A DNA stretch of 64,000 nucleotides from an uncultured Oscillospiraceae bacterium (GTDB lineage Bacteria; Bacillota; Clostridia; Oscillospirales; Oscillospiraceae), in NCBI GenBank assembly GCA_934589705.1, contig CAKTOH010000004.1:62001-126000 (forward strand), read 5' to 3'. The notes under the pieces were generated by a model. The model was not told the origin of the DNA and made no database searches. It worked only from the letters and a program-made list of their open reading frames with translations. This document shows positions 32,601 through 40,489 of the stretch, piece by piece. The number at the start of each line of letters is the position of its first letter. Within the stretch, counting starts at the first letter, position 1. A program made the position numbers and the translations under genes.

Positions 32601-33854
32601 ATGCGGGAAAATATCGGACTTGCCTTCCAGGGCATCTGGGGGCACAAAATGCGTTCGGTGCTGACCATGCTGGGCATTATCATCGGCATTGCCTCCATCA
32701 TTACCATCGTCTCCACCATTCAGGGCACCAATGAGCAGATCAAGGAAAACCTCATCGGCGCGGGCAACAACGTTGTCACCGTGGAGCCCTATCAGAACGG
32801 TCAGCAGTTGGATTTCAGCTGGAACTCCGTGCCCCAGGGTATCCGCCAGATCACCGAGGATACCCGGCAGGAGTTGGAGAAAATCAGCGGCGCGGAGAAG
32901 GTTTCTCTCTATTACAGCCGCAACTACAGCCAGACCCTGTTCTACCAGAATACCCAGTTCAACGGCAAGCTCTATGGCATTGATGAAAATTACCTCAGCG
33001 TTTACGGCTATCAGGTGAAATCCGGCCGGGGCTTTACCCAGGGGGACTTCGACAACTGCCGGAAGGTGGCGCTGGTGGATACCACCGCGGCCACCAGCCT
33101 CTTCGGCGGCCTGGATCCGGTGGGGAAAAGCCTGGAAATTCAGAACGACGTGTATATCGTGACGGGGGTGGTGGCCCAGTCCAAGGAGTTTGCCCCGGTG
33201 ATCAACTCCATGAAGGACTACCAGCTTTATGCCAACACCTCCGCCGGAAGCGTCTATGTGCCCAGCAGCGTGTGGCCCACGGTGTACCAGTTTGAGGAGC
33301 CCCAGAACGTGGCCATCAAGGTGGAAAACACCGATGCCATGACCATGGCCGGCAAGGAGGCCGCGGATATTCTGACGGAAAAGCAGATTGTGAACACGGA
33401 CAGCAAGCTGGACTATCGGAGCCAGGATATGCTGGAACAGGCTCAGCAGCTGCAAAAAATGTCCCAGTCCACCAACAGCCAGCTGATCTGGATCGCCAGC
33501 ATTTCCCTGCTTGTGGGCGGCATCGGCGTTATGAATATCATGCTGGTGTCCGTCACCGAGCGAACCAGCGAAATCGGCCTGAAGAAGGCCATCGGCGCCA
33601 AGAAAAAGCGGATCCTGCTGCAATTTCTGACGGAGTCCGCGGTGCTCACCAGTCTGGGCGGCATCATCGGGGTCATCAGCGGCATTGTCTTAGCCCAGCT
33701 GATCTCCAAGATGATGCAGATTCCGGTGTCCATCAGCATTCCGGCCATCGGCGTGGCGGTGGTGTTCTCCACCCTCATCGGCGTGATTTTCGGAATGCTG
33801 CCGGCCTATCAGGCGGCGAACCTGAACCCCATCGAGGCACTGCGTCGGGAGTAA
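32601..33854 (+). CDS. MacB-type FtsX-like ABC exporter permease
   Basis: 417 residues. A first membrane helix (MRSVLTMLGIIIGIASIITIV, about 17-37), a large external MacB-core domain (about 40-270), then three helices of the FtsX fold (about 290-410) with NIMLVSVTERTSEIGLKKAIGAKKKRIL between the first two and PAYQAANLNPIEALRRE at the end, both hallmarks of MacB. No ATPase domain; that is supplied by the gene at 29801. Possible substrates include peptides, lipoproteins or macrolide-like compounds. Confidence 0.9.
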   Translation: MRENIGLAFQGIWGHKMRSVLTMLGIIIGIASIITIVSTIQGTNEQIKENLIGAGNNVVTVEPYQNGQQLDFSWNSVPQGIRQITEDTRQELEKISGAEKVSLYYSRNYSQTLFYQNTQFNGKLYGIDENYLSVYGYQVKSGRGFTQGDFDNCRKVALVDTTAATSLFGGLDPVGKSLEIQNDVYIVTGVVAQSKEFAPVINSMKDYQLYANTSAGSVYVPSSVWPTVYQFEEPQNVAIKVENTDAMTMAGKEAADILTEKQIVNTDSKLDYRSQDMLEQAQQLQKMSQSTNSQLIWIASISLLVGGIGVMNIMLVSVTERTSEIGLKKAIGAKKKRILLQFLTESAVLTSLGGIIGVISGIVLAQLISKMMQIPVSISIPAIGVAVVFSTLIGVIFGMLPAYQAANLNPIEALRRE

Positions 33855-33864
33855 GGAGCGAAAA

Positions 33865-34146
33865 ATGGAAGAAAAATTCATTGCCGCCTGGGCTGCCGCC
33901 CGGGAAAAGGCGGCGGCTCTGGGCGTGAGAATCCGCCCGGCGGCGGATAGCGAAGCCCTGAAAATGGCCAGGCGGGTTCTTGCCGGCCGTCGGCTCAGCG
34001 ACGGGTTCAATGACCTGCGGAAGCAGGGTCATCTGGAACTGAGCCTGGAGGCGCTGGCTGTTGACAAACGCTTCACCGGCCTGTTCACTGACGAAGAGGC
34101 CAACGAGGCGCTGACCCGACTGCTGGAAGCGGGGTATCGCTTCTAA
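33865..34146 (+). CDS. Hypothetical protein at the end of the exporter operon
   Basis: 93 residues, charged and helical (FIAAWAAAREKAAALG, SLEALAVDKRFTGLFTDEEANEALTRLLEAGYRF). No signal or membrane segment. GGAGCG precedes the ATG, and it starts 10 bp after the permease gene, so it is probably co-transcribed. Family not recognised; no function proposed. Confidence 0.6.
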   Translation: MEEKFIAAWAAAREKAAALGVRIRPAADSEALKMARRVLAGRRLSDGFNDLRKQGHLELSLEALAVDKRFTGLFTDEEANEALTRLLEAGYRF

Positions 34147-34149
34147 GAA

Positions 34150-34330
34150 TAGAAGTTGTCATTGCGAACCAGCGTCGCAACGCTGGTGTGGCAATCCGTT
34201 CCCCCTCAGGGGGAGCTGGCGGCGAAGCCGCGACGGATGAGGGCAAAAGGCTCCCCTTGCTGATCAAGGGGAGCTGTCTCGTGCGTCCCCCGCAAGCACG
34301 AGACTGAGGGGATCAGAACTCCCATCTTTT
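34150..34330. repeat. Hairpin-rich intergenic repeats (families B and F fragments)
   Basis: Contains GTCATTGCGAACCAGCG...CGCTGG (family-B left-end type), then consecutive short hairpins (CCCCCTCAGGGGG, GGCGGCGAAGCCGC, CTCCCCTTGCTGATCAAGGGGAG, CTCGTG...CACGAG). A similar hairpin row is at 51205-51355. No gene. Confidence 0.6.
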
Positions 34331-34346
34331 TGTGTGCTTTCATTGC

Positions 34347-34462
34347 CGCAATTTGACAATCCCTCAGTCAAAAATCAAAGATTTTTGCCAGCTCCCTTTA
34401 CACAAGGGAGCCTTTGGGTGCTCCCGCACCAGTGCGTTTAGCGATGTTTCTCAGAAAAACCG
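34347..34462. repeat. Intergenic repeat family A, copy 2 (inverted)
   Basis: Reverse complement of 6176-6293 with few differences, including the AAAAATC/GATTTTT and GGGAGC/GCTCCC arms. A short family-B-like fragment (CACTGGCTCGCAATGACATGCG) follows at about 34516-34538. Confidence 0.75.
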
Positions 34463-34552
34463 GAAAATTGTACCACATTCTTTTATGAGTTGTCCAAAAT
34501 CATTATACCACATTCACTGGCTCGCAATGACATGCGTGATACGATGGCGCGC

Positions 34553-34603
34553 CAAAAAAAGAAAACGCCCAAGGCTGACACCGTCAGCCTTGGGCGTAAT
34601 TTT
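34553..34603 (-). terminator. Terminator of the dap operon
   Basis: ACGCCCAAGGCTGAC (34565-34579) pairs with GTCAGCCTTGGGCGT (34583-34597). On the minus strand it is followed by TTTTCTTTTTTT. Confidence 0.85.
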
Positions 34604-34608
34604 TACGC

Positions 34609-35379
34609 TTAGATTTCGTAGGTACGAACTACTTCCGTGGGGCCTTCCAGCAGAAGGGAGGTAACGGCTCCATTTTCCCCGGAGACGGTGTATTTCAGGG
34701 TGCCTCCCCGGCTATGGGCGGTGAGGGTATTGCTCTTGCCCTCCAGCCACAGCACACAGGCCACGGAGCCGCCGCCAGTGCCGCAGGCCAGGGTAAAGTC
34801 CTCCACACCCCGCTCGAAGGTGAGAATCCGCACAATACCCGGTTCCAGAGGCTGGTAGTAATTTACGTTGGCTCCCTTGGGGAAGGCCGGGTCAAAGCGC
34901 AGGGCGCGCATTTCCTCCCGGAGAGAATCCGCATCCCCCCATAGGTCGCCTTTGTATTCGGCCACCGCATGGGGCACGCCGGGATTCCCCAGCTCCACAT
35001 AGGCAATGTCGCCCTTCCGGTGCAAATCCAGAACGCCGGGATTATTCAGCTGCACCCGGTAGGTGTTCTCGTCCAGCCGCTCACCCGGCACCAGACCGGC
35101 ATCGGTCTCCACCACCATGGTCTTTCCGGCAATGCCGTGGTCATAGGCGTAGCGGCAGATGCACCGGGCGCCGTTGCCGCACATTTCGCCACGGGAGCCG
35201 TCGGCATTGTAAAAATGGAGCCGGAAATCGGCTTTCTCGGAGTTATCCACTGCCATAAAGCCATCGGCGTGGGTAAGTTTACATAACTCGACGGCCAGCT
35301 TGGAAAAGTCCGGCTGCTGTCCCCGGGCATCCATGACCATGAAATCATTGCCCGCGCCGTTCATATAGGTTACTTGCAT
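34609..35379 (-). CDS. dapF: Diaminopimelate epimerase
   Basis: 256 residues. Converts LL- to meso-diaminopimelate for lysine and peptidoglycan. Both catalytic cysteines are in their motifs: MCGNGARCI and LACGTGGGSVA; GNPGVPHAV also fits. Slightly shorter than E. coli DapF (274). Last gene of a six-gene leftward operon, 13 bp after dapB. Confidence 0.95.
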   Translation of the reverse strand: MQVTYMNGAGNDFMVMDARGQQPDFSKLAVELCKLTHADGFMAVDNSEKADFRLHFYNADGSRGEMCGNGARCICRYAYDHGIAGKTMVVETDAGLVPGERLDENTYRVQLNNPGVLDLHRKGDIAYVELGNPGVPHAVAEYKGDLWGDADSLREEMRALRFDPAFPKGANVNYYQPLEPGIVRILTFERGVEDFTLACGTGGGSVACVLWLEGKSNTLTAHSRGGTLKYTVSGENGAVTSLLLEGPTEVVRTYEI

Positions 35380-35392
35380 GGTTCTCGCTCCT

Positions 35393-36115
35393 TTACTGGT
35401 TCAGAATGCTTTCCATGTTGTAAAGCCCCGCGGGCTTTCCCAGCAGGAATCGGGCAGCATCCACTGCCCCGTCTGCCAGCATGGCCCGGGTGACGGCCTC
35501 ATGCCGCAGGGTCAGCTGCTGGGTGCCGGTGTGAAGAATCACCTCGTGCATTCCCACCACGCTTCCCATGCGCAGGGCGGAAATGCCGATTTCCTCCTTG
35601 GTTCGTTTGCCCTCGCCGGAGCGGCCGCAGTTGGCCCAGGCGTTGGGCCGTACCTCCTTGACGGCGTTAAAAAGCATCAGCGCCGTGCCGCTGGGGGCGT
35701 CTACCTTCCGGTTGTGGTGAGCCTCTACGATCTCGATGTCCGCGTCCGGGAAATACCGGGCGGCATCCTTTGCCAGACGGCAGAGCACTGCAATGCCCAG
35801 ACTCATATTGCCGCTGTAGAATACGGGAATTTCCTTGGCGGCGGCAAAAATCAGAGCCTTCTCTTCCTCGGTGTGGCCGGTGGTGCCGATGACGGCAGCC
35901 GCGCCGATTTTCTTGGCGTAGTCCAGCACGGCGGAAATGGCGGTGTGGTGGGAAAAATCAATGACCATGTCCGCATCCAGGGTTCCCAGCTCGTCAAAGG
36001 TTCTGGCGGCTCCGTTTCCTCCGTCAATGCTGACCCGGCCTGCCACTTCGTCTTTCAGAATGCCGCACAGCAGGGTGCCCATGGCGCCGTTGGCGCCGCA
36101 AATGACCGCTCTCAT
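35393..36115 (-). CDS. dapB: 4-hydroxy-tetrahydrodipicolinate reductase
   Basis: 240 residues. The nucleotide-binding N-terminus (ICGANGAMG) is followed by the motifs VIDFSHH, GTTGHTEEE, GNMSLGIAVL and VEAHHNRKVDAPSGTA, which holds the catalytic His pair and Lys. Length fits the short Firmicutes form. The start overlaps the dapA stop by 4 bp. Confidence 0.95.
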   Translation of the reverse strand: MRAVICGANGAMGTLLCGILKDEVAGRVSIDGGNGAARTFDELGTLDADMVIDFSHHTAISAVLDYAKKIGAAAVIGTTGHTEEEKALIFAAAKEIPVFYSGNMSLGIAVLCRLAKDAARYFPDADIEIVEAHHNRKVDAPSGTALMLFNAVKEVRPNAWANCGRSGEGKRTKEEIGISALRMGSVVGMHEVILHTGTQQLTLRHEAVTRAMLADGAVDAARFLLGKPAGLYNMESILNQ

Positions 36116-37002
36116 ACGGCAATGCCCAGCTTTCTCATTTCCGCGAAGAGCACCGCCCGGTTCTGCTCTTCCATGGAAGTCAGAGGCAGGCGCAGCGCGT
36201 CCGCGCCAAAGCCCATGGCGGCGGTGGCGGCCTTTGCGGGAATGGGGTTGACCTCGCTGAACAGGGCGTTGATCAGCGGCAGCAGATCACACTGCATTTT
36301 CGCCGCGGCGGCGTAGTCTCCCCGCAGGCAGGCATCGGTCATGGCCACGGACTGCCGAGGGGCTACGTTGCTGAGCACGCTGATGGTGCCCTTGGCTCCC
36401 ATGGCCATCATAGGCACGGTGAGCCCGTCCTCCCCGGAGTAAACGTCGATTTTGTCCCCGCACAGGTGCATGATCTCGATCATCTGAGCCAGGCTTCCGG
36501 TGGCCTCCTTGATGGCGGCAATGTTGGGATGCTCGGAAAGCTTCGCCACGGTTTTGGGCAGCAGATTGCAGCCGGTACGGCTGGGCACATTGTAGAGAAT
36601 GACGGGCAGGGTGCTCTCGTCAGCCACGGCGGTGAAATGGGTGACAAGACCGTTCTGGGTGGCCTTATTGTAGTAGGGAGTGACCACCAGAACGGCGTCC
36701 GCCCCCACCTGACAGGCGTTGCGGGTGTTGTGCAAAACGTGCTCGGTGTTGTTGGTGCCGGTGCCGGCGATGACGGGAACCCGTCCGGCCACCTTCTCTA
36801 CGGTGTAGGCGATGACCTTCTTCTGATCCTCCGGCTCGATGGTGGCGTTCTCGCCGGTGGTGCCCATGACCACCAGGCCGTTGATGCCGGAGCCGATCTG
36901 GAATTCCACAAAGCGGCCCAGAGCCTCATAGTCGATGGAACCGTCGGCGTGCATGGGGGTGACGATGGCAGTGGCCATACCGGTAAAAATGGTGTTTTTC
37001 AT
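36112..37002 (-). CDS. dapA: 4-hydroxy-tetrahydrodipicolinate synthase
   Basis: 296 residues from the start MKNTIFTGMATAIVTPM; a longer in-frame extension has no family similarity. TIM-barrel enzyme with GTTGENATI, the active-site Tyr in ILYNVPSRTG, and the Schiff-base Lys in AAIKEATG. It condenses pyruvate with aspartate semialdehyde. Lies 16 bp after the DUF2461 gene and is coupled to dapB. Confidence 0.95.
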   Translation of the reverse strand: MKNTIFTGMATAIVTPMHADGSIDYEALGRFVEFQIGSGINGLVVMGTTGENATIEPEDQKKVIAYTVEKVAGRVPVIAGTGTNNTEHVLHNTRNACQVGADAVLVVTPYYNKATQNGLVTHFTAVADESTLPVILYNVPSRTGCNLLPKTVAKLSEHPNIAAIKEATGSLAQMIEIMHLCGDKIDVYSGEDGLTVPMMAMGAKGTISVLSNVAPRQSVAMTDACLRGDYAAAAKMQCDLLPLINALFSEVNPIPAKAATAAMGFGADALRLPLTSMEEQNRAVLFAEMRKLGIAV

Positions 37003-37018
37003 AGCGTTTCTCCAAGTG

Positions 37019-37666
37019 TCATAGGGTGTATTGATTGAAATACTCGTACAGCGGGGTAAGTGCCTCAAAGAAGCCGGAAACCTCCTCTTCCAGCTGAGAG
37101 CCGAACAGCCTGTCTCCGGGGGCGATTTCCCGGGTGCAGCCGATCTGCCCCTTCCAGGCAAAGTAGGGGATAAGCGCCGGATTGTCCGTGGGCTTTGGCC
37201 GCTTGTAGCACTCGGCCGTGACGGGCTGGCCTACGGCGGCCTCGGTGTCGGAAATCAGCTTCAGAAAATCGTCGGGCTTCGCGGAAATGTTCCGGCGAAA
37301 ATCCTCCAGGACGGCGGTTCTGGGCTTCCAGTAGAAGAAGCCATAGTTGGCTCCCTCGGGATTCAGCTCGAAGTACAGGCAGGGGTTCTCCGCCCACCAG
37401 TCCACGTCCCGGCGGATGCACAGCCACAGACTTTCCTTGTAGGGGGTGGGCGGGTGCATCCGGGCATCCCGGTAAATGCGGCTGACTTTCAGCAGGTTTC
37501 CGGGACGTTCCAGAAAGGGTTGGAATACCGCCTGGCCCAGCTCCTTCATAGGCTCGTACAGGGTGCGGACGTAGTCACCCTTGTGCTGGGTGAACCAGTC
37601 CCGGTTGTTGTTCATGCGGATTCCCCAGAGGAAATCCATGGTTTCAGGGGTAAAGCCGGTAAACAT
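37019..37666 (-). CDS. DUF2461-family protein
   Basis: 215 residues with the family pattern (MDFLWGIRMNNNRDWFTQHKGDYVRTLYEPMKEL, later KVSRIYRDARMHPPTPYKESLWLCIRRD and GFFYWKP). Soluble. The family (TIGR02453) is widespread and uncharacterised. It is embedded between the phosphoesterase and dapA genes with gaps of 15-16 bp, so it is co-transcribed with lysine/peptidoglycan genes. Confidence 0.85.
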   Translation of the reverse strand: MFTGFTPETMDFLWGIRMNNNRDWFTQHKGDYVRTLYEPMKELGQAVFQPFLERPGNLLKVSRIYRDARMHPPTPYKESLWLCIRRDVDWWAENPCLYFELNPEGANYGFFYWKPRTAVLEDFRRNISAKPDDFLKLISDTEAAVGQPVTAECYKRPKPTDNPALIPYFAWKGQIGCTREIAPGDRLFGSQLEEEVSGFFEALTPLYEYFNQYTL

Positions 37667-37681
37667 AGGGCTGCGTTCCTT

Positions 37682-38362
37682 TCAGCGCAGAATCATGCCG
37701 GTATGGGATTCCGCCGGTCTGCGGGTTTTGTAAATCACCTGATACATCTGCTTCAGGGGAATTTCCCGGTCGGGAATCTCAAAGGCATACCTCTGGCAGG
37801 CGTTGAGTATTTTGGTGTCCTGGTATTGAATCTCCCGGGGCAGCCGATGGTCATAGGAGGTATGGACGTGACCGTGCACCAGGTAGGCCGGGTGGTATTC
37901 ATCCAGCAGCTTCACCAGAGCCTCAAAGCCCCAGTGAGCCGGATCCTCCGCGTCCCCCAGTCCCGCCGGTGGCGCGTGGGTGACTACGATGTCCACGCCG
38001 CCCAGCCGCTTCAGCTTCCAGGTGAGCTTCTGAATCCGGCGGTGCATTTCCCGCTCGGTGTACTGATGGGCACCGGGGTGATACCGGCGGCAGCCCCCCA
38101 GTCCCAGAATACGGATGCCGTTGTAGACCACGATGTGATCGTCGATGCAGTCGCAGCCCTCCGGGGGGTTCCGGTCATAGCTTGTGTCGTGATTGCCGTG
38201 GACATACAGCACCGGGCACTTTGCCATGGTGACAAGAAAGCTCAGGTAGCTGGCCTTCAAATCTCCGCAGGACAGAATCAGGTCGTAGCCGCTGAGCCTG
38301 CCCGGGGTGTAGTAATCCCAGAGGGCAGGGCACTCTTCATCGGAGATGGCCAGTATCTTCAT
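37682..38362 (-). CDS. Calcineurin-like metallophosphoesterase
   Basis: 226 residues from MKILAISDEE. Visible metal motifs: D8 in the first strand, LSCGD, VHGNHD, VVTHAPP and LVHGHVH. The usual DxH of the first motif is DEE here, so the first His is replaced by Glu, which may change metal preference. It overlaps the preceding BMP-domain gene by 26 bp. Substrate unknown; cyclic nucleotides or phosphoproteins are usual for the fold. Confidence 0.85.
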   Translation of the reverse strand: MKILAISDEECPALWDYYTPGRLSGYDLILSCGDLKASYLSFLVTMAKCPVLYVHGNHDTSYDRNPPEGCDCIDDHIVVYNGIRILGLGGCRRYHPGAHQYTEREMHRRIQKLTWKLKRLGGVDIVVTHAPPAGLGDAEDPAHWGFEALVKLLDEYHPAYLVHGHVHTSYDHRLPREIQYQDTKILNACQRYAFEIPDREIPLKQMYQVIYKTRRPAESHTGMILR

Positions 38363-40316
38363 GGCTCGGGGCCTCCTTTTCCGGCGGGATGGAATCCCGG
38401 TAAATGCCCAGCTGGCGCACCATCCGCTGGGAGACGGGAAGAATATCCTCAAAGGGCGGGATGGAGCCGGCGATGTTGCTGCAAAGCCAGTCCATATGCA
38501 GCACCTCGGTGGGGGTGAAACGCTTGGTGCCGTCGTTTTTCACGGTTCCGTCCTGGGCGATGATCTTGCGGGCGAAGGGATCGATGAAGCCCTGCTCCAT
38601 GCCGGTTTTCAGCAGGTTTGCCAGCTGACGGACGCCCTCCGGAAGCTTGTCGGACAGGCCGACGCCGATGACACCGCTGTCCATACCCAGCCAGTAGTTC
38701 AGGGCGGTGGTGTCCGCCTTGTCCCGCTTCCAGCCGCCGGAGAGAATGCTGCGGATGACGAACTCGTAGAACTTGCCCCAGACCCACACGGGACTTGCCA
38801 GTGGCACCAGATCCCCCCGACTGTCCATGAGATAAGTGCCGTAGCTGCAAAAATCCAGGTACATTTTCGACTGGGTGGGGGTGTCCCGGTTGGATACCAC
38901 CCGGATGCCGTCGGCCAGGAAATCCGCCTGGGGCATTCCGGCCACGCAGGACCAGCGCAGCTCAATCTGGGCACGGGGATTGGTCATCTGGGCACCCAGG
39001 GCGAAGGCGTTGATGGAAGCGGGCACGCCGAAGATGGGATAGGAGGCAATGTAGCCGATCCGGTCGTCCCCCGCCATGGCCCCGGCGATGGCACCGGTGA
39101 TGAATTTGGCCTCATAAATTCGCCCATAGTAGGTGCGGATGCTGGAATAGGCCTGGTCTACGGAACAATTCAGGAACCGAACCTTGGGGTATTTCACCGC
39201 GGCCTTCAGAGTGGCGGTGCACAGGGGCGGGGCGGTGGTGAAGACCACCTGGGCCCCCTCAGCCACGGCCTGCTCAATTTTCTGCTCGGCAAGTTCCGTG
39301 GTGTTGGCGTCGTAATAGCTGCGCACCAGAACCCGGTCGCCGAAGACGGATTCAATGTGGGCCCGGCCATCCTCGTGACCCAGCACCCAGGCGCTCTGGG
39401 CCGGGTTCAGCTGGTGGATAAAGGCCACATGCAGCACGTCGATACCGGAAACCAGGCGGCTGACGAGGCTGGTTTTGGTCTCGTCCTCGGCCTTGGTCTG
39501 CACCTTCACCCCGTCATCCTTGGAGGAGGTAACCATGTCCTCCCACAGCTCGGCGACGCTCTTGCGCAGATCGCCGGTGGTGAGACGGCCCAAGTCCTTG
39601 TAGGGATACAGCGCCAGCCACAGAAGCAACGCCTCACCGGGGAGCACGTCCTCCTGCCGGGAGTTCAGGGAGAGGAACGCGTCCCGGAAATAGTGGAAGT
39701 AGGCGTTGAAGGTACGCCGCTCCTCCTCCGTCCAGGGTTCGTCTCCTTTTTTGCCCAGGTAGCCCAGGAGCTTGGCGTAGTCTCCGGGGCGGCGGAACTG
39801 GATGGTGTACAGCCGGGAGACCTTGTAAAAGTCCAGAAATTCATAATAGGCTCGGATTCGGGGATCCTCCGAGGGGGCGGGCATGACCCGGCGCACCTGT
39901 CCGGGAATCCGGGGAGCGCCGAAGCAGCGCAGGACGCTGACCCGCTTGTTCCCCTCCTGGACGTAGAAATTGCCCAGGTATTCGTAGCAGACAATGGGGT
40001 CGGTGATGCCGGTTTCGCCTAAGTGGGCGGCGCACAGGCTGATCCACTTGGCGGCAAATTCCGACTTGGGATCCAGCAGCGGGTGGAAGGAGGGGGTGAA
40101 GGCGGCAATCCGCCCGGCGGATTTGGTACCGACGATCCGCTCGGAGGGAATCTCTATGAGCCCTACGTCCACCACCGTGTGGGCACCATTTTCCGGCAGC
40201 AGCTCGTCCAGAACCGCCGGATGGGTGGGTTGACCGGCGGCGGACAGTTCCCGGAATTCCTTCTGACCGGCACGCAGTGCCTGGTTGTATTCATCGGTTG
40301 CAAATTGGATATTCAT
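38337..40316 (-). CDS. Cytosolic BMP-domain protein with an N-terminal ParB-like motif
   Basis: 659 residues, no signal peptide or lipobox. The N-terminal part (about 1-280) contains YVQEGNKRVSVLR (118-130), which resembles the ParB/sulfiredoxin motif, and helical segments. From about 292 a complete BMP/PnrA-type nucleoside-binding domain follows (LHVAFIHQLNPAQSAW, VVFTTAPP, FITGAIAGAMAGDDRIGYIASYPIFGVPASINAFALGAQM). BMP proteins are normally exported lipoproteins, so this one probably senses nucleosides inside the cell. First gene of the operon that ends with dapF; promoter at 40361-40389. Confidence 0.75.
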   Translation of the reverse strand: MNIQFATDEYNQALRAGQKEFRELSAAGQPTHPAVLDELLPENGAHTVVDVGLIEIPSERIVGTKSAGRIAAFTPSFHPLLDPKSEFAAKWISLCAAHLGETGITDPIVCYEYLGNFYVQEGNKRVSVLRCFGAPRIPGQVRRVMPAPSEDPRIRAYYEFLDFYKVSRLYTIQFRRPGDYAKLLGYLGKKGDEPWTEEERRTFNAYFHYFRDAFLSLNSRQEDVLPGEALLLWLALYPYKDLGRLTTGDLRKSVAELWEDMVTSSKDDGVKVQTKAEDETKTSLVSRLVSGIDVLHVAFIHQLNPAQSAWVLGHEDGRAHIESVFGDRVLVRSYYDANTTELAEQKIEQAVAEGAQVVFTTAPPLCTATLKAAVKYPKVRFLNCSVDQAYSSIRTYYGRIYEAKFITGAIAGAMAGDDRIGYIASYPIFGVPASINAFALGAQMTNPRAQIELRWSCVAGMPQADFLADGIRVVSNRDTPTQSKMYLDFCSYGTYLMDSRGDLVPLASPVWVWGKFYEFVIRSILSGGWKRDKADTTALNYWLGMDSGVIGVGLSDKLPEGVRQLANLLKTGMEQGFIDPFARKIIAQDGTVKNDGTKRFTPTEVLHMDWLCSNIAGSIPPFEDILPVSQRMVRQLGIYRDSIPPEKEAPSHEDTGHLR

Positions 40317-40360
40317 GGCAGCCTCCTGTTGTTCCGGATTGACTTCCTTATGTATTCTAT

Positions 40361-40389
40361 ATCATATCTCATTTTGCGCATTTTTTCAA
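40361..40389 (-). promoter_or_regulatory. Promoter of the BMP-to-dapF operon
   Basis: On the minus strand: TTGAAA (complement of 40384-40389), 17-bp spacer, TATGAT (complement of 40361-40366). Confidence 0.6.
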
Positions 40390-40420
40390 TCCATTTCCGC
40401 TTTTGAGCGGAAAATGTTCA

Positions 40421-40464
40421 AAAAGAAAGTGAGACTGCCGCAAAATGATCTGCGACAGTCCCAC
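40421..40464 (-). terminator. Terminator of the glg operon
   Basis: GTGAGACTGCCGCA (40429-40442) pairs, with two mismatches, with TGCGACAGTCCCAC (40451-40464); on the minus strand CTTTCTTTTTG follows. A second hairpin (CCGCT/AGCGG) lies next to it. Confidence 0.7.
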
Positions 40465-40489
40465 AATGTGTATTTTTTGCCTCTGGATG

